Source of the DNA: Methanocella_A sp964548585
Lineage (GTDB): Archaea > Halobacteriota > Methanocellia > Methanocellales > Methanocellaceae
NCBI GenBank assembly: GCA_964548585.1
Contig: CAZJRS010000007.1
Location: forward strand, 1 to 64,000
Length of the DNA: 64,000 nucleotides
Reading direction: 5' to 3'
Shown here: piece by piece, positions 60,674-64,000 of the stretch
How positions within the stretch are numbered: position 1 is the stretch's first letter
Layout: every line of letters begins with the position of its first letter
Position numbers and translations under genes: made by a program
The notes under the pieces: generated by a model
The model's input: the letters and a program-made list of their open reading frames with translations, nothing else
Databases searched by the model: none
Told to the model about the DNA's origin: nothing

Positions 60674-61078
60674 ATGCCGCTCAACAACCTTAAAGGTTCG
60701 CCATCTCCCGGCAACTTCCTGGTCCAGAACCGGGAACGAGTAAAGCCGTATGTGACCAAAGACGGCTCAACAGTCTGGGAACTGCTGCACCCGCTGAAAG
60801 CACCGGTACTGGATGTCAGCGTCGCAGAAGCCTATGTCGAAAGCGGCCAGGAAACAAGGCTCCACGTCCACCACGAGTCCCAGGAGATCTATTATGTGCT
60901 GGACGGGGAAGGGATCATGTGGCTGGGCAACCGGCGGATCGACGTGCGTCCCGGGGATGCAATCCTGATACCGCAGGGCACGCCCCATAAAATAAAGGCC
61001 GGAGAAAGCGGAGTCAGGGTTCTCTGTATCTGCGCGCCTCCGTATATGCATGAAGATACGGGGCTCATGGATATATAG
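60674..61078 (+). CDS. Single-domain cupin protein
   Basis: The 134-residue protein has the two cupin motifs: HVHHESQEIYYVLDGEG (64-80; H64, H66 and E71 as metal ligands) and PGDAILIPQGTPHKI (93-107; H105 the fourth ligand). All four ligands are kept, so a metal site is likely. Small cupins of this form occur as isomerases, dioxygenases or binding proteins, so no reaction can be assigned. It diverges from the MBL hydrolase with only 38 bases between starts, and it has no ribosome binding site. Confidence 0.85.
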   Translation: MPLNNLKGSPSPGNFLVQNRERVKPYVTKDGSTVWELLHPLKAPVLDVSVAEAYVESGQETRLHVHHESQEIYYVLDGEGIMWLGNRRIDVRPGDAILIPQGTPHKIKAGESGVRVLCICAPPYMHEDTGLMDI

Positions 61079-61398
61079 TACAGGCGGTCACAGTACTCGC
61101 TAACGGGCTAAAGCGATGCGCTCTTGATATCAAACGCAAAGCCGCAAATTTACTTTATATAGCTCTTCGCCAATTGTCGGATGAAAAATGGTCTGCCGAA
61201 AGTAGCTGTTTCCTTGTGCGGATCTGAACTACTGTAGGTACTCGTGGATGTAAATAATATTTTCAAGTAACTGCATGGAATAATTGGCAGTATCCCTGTC
61301 AGGAGCTTGTAAAATCGCCAGGAACTCGATTATGAAAATGGGGGTTTTCATGTAAAGGCTATGATAAATTGGTGGTTGGCCCTGTGTTGGTTGAAATA

Positions 61399-61504
61399 CC
61401 GCCAAGCTTGCCAAGGGGCCAAGCCCGCCAAGAGCCGTTCATGGGTAAATGGACCATATTTAACAGTATTCTTGGCGGGCTTGGCCCCTTGGCGAGCTTG
61501 GCGG
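61399..61504. repeat. 34-bp near-perfect inverted repeat of the GCCAA family
   Basis: The left arm 61399-61432 (CCGCCAAGCTTGCCAAGG and on to CCGCCAAG) matches the reverse complement of 61471-61504 at 33 of 34 positions. The loop is 38 bases. The core GCCAAGGGGCCAA is also found at 12631-12643. The region is far from gene ends (320 bases after the cupin stop), so it is more than a simple terminator. Confidence 0.85.
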
Positions 61505-61684
61505 CCATGCAACCCACACAGGGTTACCGCTAAATATAGCCCACCTATACACACATCCCCATACATCGGCAACATTTACCCAAATTATTCATCCAATATT
61601 TGGAGAAGAGCCGAAAATGTTAAAAAAGTAACGACTTTGCGGCTTTGCGTTTTAAACAATAACTGTTCTTGCTGTTAAGAAAAC

Positions 61685-61693
61685 GATATAAAC
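61685..61693 (+). promoter_or_regulatory. TATA box for the dehydratase-like gene, probably leaderless
   Basis: GATATAAAC is centred about 30 bases before ATG 61719. A GGTGAT motif touches the ATG directly, too close to act as a ribosome binding site. Confidence 0.45.
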
Positions 61694-61718
61694 GATCACG
61701 TAGCGTGTTTCTGGTGAT

Positions 61719-62882
61719 ATGCCAATACCTTCCGATGTCGCTACTCCTTTGAAAAGCCTTGACTACTTCAAGCAGGCTTACGGGCTGAGAGTAGACGATC
61801 TCAAGTCCCAGCGCGAAGCCGGTAAAAAGGTCGTGGGCACATTTTGTCTCTTTGTCCCGGACGAGCTTATCTACGCCGCAGGCGCGGATAGGGTGGTCCT
61901 CTGCGGGGGTAAAGAGGATACAATTTCCATTGGCGAGCAGTACTTGCCTAGAAATGTGTGCCCGCTGATCAAGTCTTCTTTGGGCTCGATCGTGAGCAGC
62001 TGTTGTGGCGAAGCCGCCGCATGCCCTCACTTCGGGCAGGTAGACGCTGTGATCGGGGAGGCTACCTGTGACGGCAAGAAGAAGATGTACGAGCTGCTAC
62101 CAAGGTTTATCCCGACCTACGTGATCGACCTGCCTCAGAAGCCTGACACCAAGGCTGCGCTCCAGTATTATCTGTCGGAACTCGGTGAGTTCAGCGAGTA
62201 CATCGAACAGCTGACCGGTAATCGGATCACAGAGGAAAGGCTCCGGGAGGAGATCGTGTCGGCGAACGAGATGCGCAGGCTGATGAAGCGGCTTTTCGAG
62301 TACCGCAAGCGTAGTGCTCCACCTATCACCGGGCTGGAAGTGCTTCAGGTCACCCAGCGGCAGTTTTTCTTGTCCCCGCAACAGCTGAAGACGGGAGTAT
62401 CCCGGCTGTGTGAGGAGCTGGAGACGCGCACAACCGGCCATTCCGGTCCGAGGATCATGATCTCCGGCTGTCCGATCTCCGCGGGCAACGTCAAGGTGCC
62501 CTCCATCGTCGAGGAGCGCGGAGCGGTCATCGTCGTAGAGGAAAGCTGTACCGGTACCCGGGCATTCGATGAATTGGTCGACGAGCGCAAGCCGCCGATG
62601 GAGGCACTGGCAGAGCGGTACCTCAAGATACCTTGCTCCTGTATGACCCCGAACGACCGACGTATCGAGAGGATACTGTCGCTGGCTAAAGAGTACAAAG
62701 TCGACGGGGTCGTCCACTATACCCTCCAGTCCTGCCACAGCTACAACATCGAGCGATACCGGGTGCAGCAGGCGCTGCGGGAAGCCGGGCTTCCCATGCT
62801 GGCCATCGAGACGGACTATTCTGCGTCGGACGTTGAGCAGATCCGGGTCCGGGTGGACGCGTTCCTGGAGATGATCTCGTGA
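61719..62882 (+). CDS. Double-cubane/2-hydroxyacyl-CoA dehydratase-like reductase (HgdB/BcrC family)
   Basis: The 387-residue protein follows the HgdB/BcrC/BadD pattern: GTFCLFVPDELIYAAG near 38-53, a CCGEAAACPHFG segment near 97, ATCDGKKKMYELL, and SGCPISAGN and EESCTGTR later. Cysteines at these sites hold a [4Fe-4S] or double-cubane cluster. As a single subunit next to its own activator, it resembles the double-cubane cluster proteins whose physiological substrate is unknown, rather than a two-subunit hydroxyglutaryl-CoA dehydratase. Its stop overlaps the activator start by four bases. Confidence 0.85.
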   Translation: MPIPSDVATPLKSLDYFKQAYGLRVDDLKSQREAGKKVVGTFCLFVPDELIYAAGADRVVLCGGKEDTISIGEQYLPRNVCPLIKSSLGSIVSSCCGEAAACPHFGQVDAVIGEATCDGKKKMYELLPRFIPTYVIDLPQKPDTKAALQYYLSELGEFSEYIEQLTGNRITEERLREEIVSANEMRRLMKRLFEYRKRSAPPITGLEVLQVTQRQFFLSPQQLKTGVSRLCEELETRTTGHSGPRIMISGCPISAGNVKVPSIVEERGAVIVVEESCTGTRAFDELVDERKPPMEALAERYLKIPCSCMTPNDRRIERILSLAKEYKVDGVVHYTLQSCHSYNIERYRVQQALREAGLPMLAIETDYSASDVEQIRVRVDAFLEMIS

Positions 62883-63640
62883 TTGCCGTGGGCATAGATG
62901 CAGGAGCTGCCACTACTAAAGCTGTGCTGTTAGCCGACGGAGTAATAAGTCGCAGTATCGTAGAGCCCACCGGCTTCGACTTTTCGGCTGCCGCCCGGCG
63001 TATTTTCGATAACCTGCTCAAGGACACAGGCATCACTAAAACAGACATAAGCGCGATCGGCGCTACTGGCTACGGCCGGGACAACATCACTTTCGCTACC
63101 AAAAAGATCAGCGAGATCACGGCCCATGCCAGAGGAGTATACCACCTCTACCCAGAGGTTAGGGGTATCATCGACATCGGGGGCCAGGACAGTAAGATCA
63201 TCGTCGTCAAAGACGGTAAAGTCCTGGATTTTCTCATGAACGATCGCTGTGCTGCAGGCACTGGTAAGTTCCTGGAGCACACGGCCCGGGCTCTTGAGAT
63301 CTCTGTGGCTGAGCTGGGGGATATCGCCCTGCTGTCGAAGAGCCCTGCCAGCATCAACAGTATGTGCACGGTGTTCGCCGAATCCGAGGTAATTTCGCTC
63401 CGGGCTAAAGGCTTTTCGAAAGAGGACATCGCCGCCGGGCTCGTCGAAAGCATAGCTCGGAGGGTGGCGGTCATGGCAAAGCAGAAGGAGCTGCGTGATC
63501 ACGTGGCACTCGTCGGCGGGGTGGCTAAGAACTCAGGTATCAAGACGGCTCTCGAAAAAGAGCTTGGGGTGGAATTATACGTGCCGCCAGACCCACAGAC
63601 CACAGGAGCCATAGGTGCCGCGCTTATCGCACAGAAATAA
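62879..63640 (+). CDS. Activator ATPase of the BadF/BcrA/HgdC family
   Basis: The 253-residue ASKHA-fold ATPase has GIDAGAATTKAVLL (5-18), IDIGGQDSKII (98-108) and VGGVAKNSG near 221. C124 in DRCAAGTGKF and C163 in SMCTVFAESE form the bridging [4Fe-4S] cluster of the dimer. It couples ATP hydrolysis to electron injection into its partner, the dehydratase-like protein just upstream. It starts with GTG in a four-base overlap with that gene. Confidence 0.93.
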   Translation: MIAVGIDAGAATTKAVLLADGVISRSIVEPTGFDFSAAARRIFDNLLKDTGITKTDISAIGATGYGRDNITFATKKISEITAHARGVYHLYPEVRGIIDIGGQDSKIIVVKDGKVLDFLMNDRCAAGTGKFLEHTARALEISVAELGDIALLSKSPASINSMCTVFAESEVISLRAKGFSKEDIAAGLVESIARRVAVMAKQKELRDHVALVGGVAKNSGIKTALEKELGVELYVPPDPQTTGAIGAALIAQK

Positions 63641-63648
63641 ATTCTAAA

Positions 63649-64000
63649 TCAAAGCTTTGATTTCCAGTATATCTTGTGCCCACGTAGCTCATACCCAGCC
63701 TGGTTACGCTGGTTGAGCATGAATAAAAACGACCGTACTGTAGTCTCGCAGACGATATTCATCGAGAAGTCGTCCCTGATGTTCAGCTTGCGGCCGACGA
63801 GGCTGACCATTTCCTCTGTAGTTCTCTCTTCCCTGCCGAGCAGGGCGATCACTGTCTCTTCGAGCATGTCGATGCCCTTTAGGTTGATCTCCGCCAGCTC
63901 GACTGCCATGTCTTTCGTGAGCAGATCGCCATGGGAAGGTATCACAAAATCGGCCTTGGAGTTGATGATCGTCTCCAGGGTTTTCCGGGCATCCGGCACA
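63649..64000 (-). CDS. MBL-fold hydrolase, C-terminal fragment (gene continues right of the window)
   Basis: About 117 codons are visible at the window edge; the metal-binding half lies beyond. VIPSHGDLLTKDM corresponds to the second histidine motif (PGHGKPL in the paralog at 59769). The helical C-terminal part (GLLGREERTTEEMVSLV-like region, ending GYELRGHKIYWKSKL) matches the paralog end. The gene ends eight bases after the activator stop, on the opposite strand, so the two converge. Confidence 0.8.
   Translation of the reverse strand, partial: VPDARKTLETIINSKADFVIPSHGDLLTKDMAVELAEINLKGIDMLEETVIALLGREERTTEEMVSLVGRKLNIRDDFSMNIVCETTVRSFLFMLNQRNQAGYELRGHKIYWKSKL

Larger units (their letters stand above)
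61079..61718. other. 640-bp gene-free region with a large inverted repeat
   Basis: No gene is credible here; frames of 75 and 105 codons run through the inverted repeat and are low-complexity. The right end holds the promoter of the dehydratase-like gene. A 34-bp inverted repeat at 61399-61504 is described separately. Confidence 0.65.

Noticed and set aside
61361..61678. A 105-codon plus-strand gene and a 75-codon minus-strand gene
   Set aside because: Both read through the 34-bp inverted repeat and have no ribosome binding site or family resemblance.

Overview
The window looks like chromosome from a methanogenic archaeon, most likely Methanocellales (Methanocella-like); that placement is my inference from gene content. 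The direct evidence is a complete coenzyme F430 gene set (cfbA-cfbE), a group II chaperonin (thermosome), archaeal aIF2-beta and ribosomal protein L10e, a PGF-CTERM surface protein, a lysine pathway through LL-diaminopimelate aminotransferase, and TATA-box promoters, several with very short or no leaders. There is one 100-N assembly gap at 51039-51138.

Bases 1-36900 are mostly cell-surface glycan and surface-protein genes. A tight plus-strand operon (1-12524) begins with a truncated DegT aminotransferase. It continues with a Gfo/Idh/MocA dehydrogenase, a two-domain glycosyltransferase, a WbpG-type amidotransferase, HisH2, HisF2, a DUF354 protein, UDP-GlcNAc 2-epimerase, a CapK-type adenylate-forming enzyme, a polysaccharide deacetylase, a FemAB/GNAT-like transferase and a DUF362 protein. 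Together with the nucleotide-sugar dehydrogenase at 26275-27750, these fit synthesis of a 2,3-diamino-mannuronic acid amide sugar (inference by analogy with the Pseudomonas Wbp pathway). A minus-strand block (12925-19550) holds two paralogous polytopic membrane proteins, a flippase and a second CapK enzyme. It is followed by two secreted beta-helix proteins, a second FemAB-like protein and a DUF1616 membrane protein. The lysine operon dapL-lysA-dapF (28214-31490), a PGF-CTERM surface protein, an unrecognised membrane-anchored secreted protein and a PMT-type glycosyltransferase follow.

Bases 37000-49200 carry housekeeping and mixed genes: thermosome, a chagasin-like protease inhibitor, a PAPS-reductase-like PP-loop/PUA/ferredoxin fusion coupled to a second hisH, GtrA, a diadenylate-cyclase-like protein, a membrane GT2, a redoxin, a dUTPase-family protein, TrmO, an iron-sulfur protein, aIF2-beta and L10e.

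Bases 49250-54318 encode two coiled-coil proteins that share a C-terminal module. The larger one is split by the N gap, but identical 55-bp sequences flank the gap and collapsing them restores one frame of about 1376 codons. Next is the F430 operon cfbA-cfbE-cfbD-cfbC-cfbB (59580 down to 54588). The right end has an MBL-fold hydrolase divergent from a cupin gene, a double-cubane/2-hydroxyacyl-CoA-dehydratase-like reductase with its ATPase activator, and a second, truncated MBL paralog.

No rRNA, tRNA, CRISPR array, insertion sequence or prophage was recognised. Two intergenic regions (12599-12872 and 61399-61504) carry related GCCAA-rich direct and inverted repeats.
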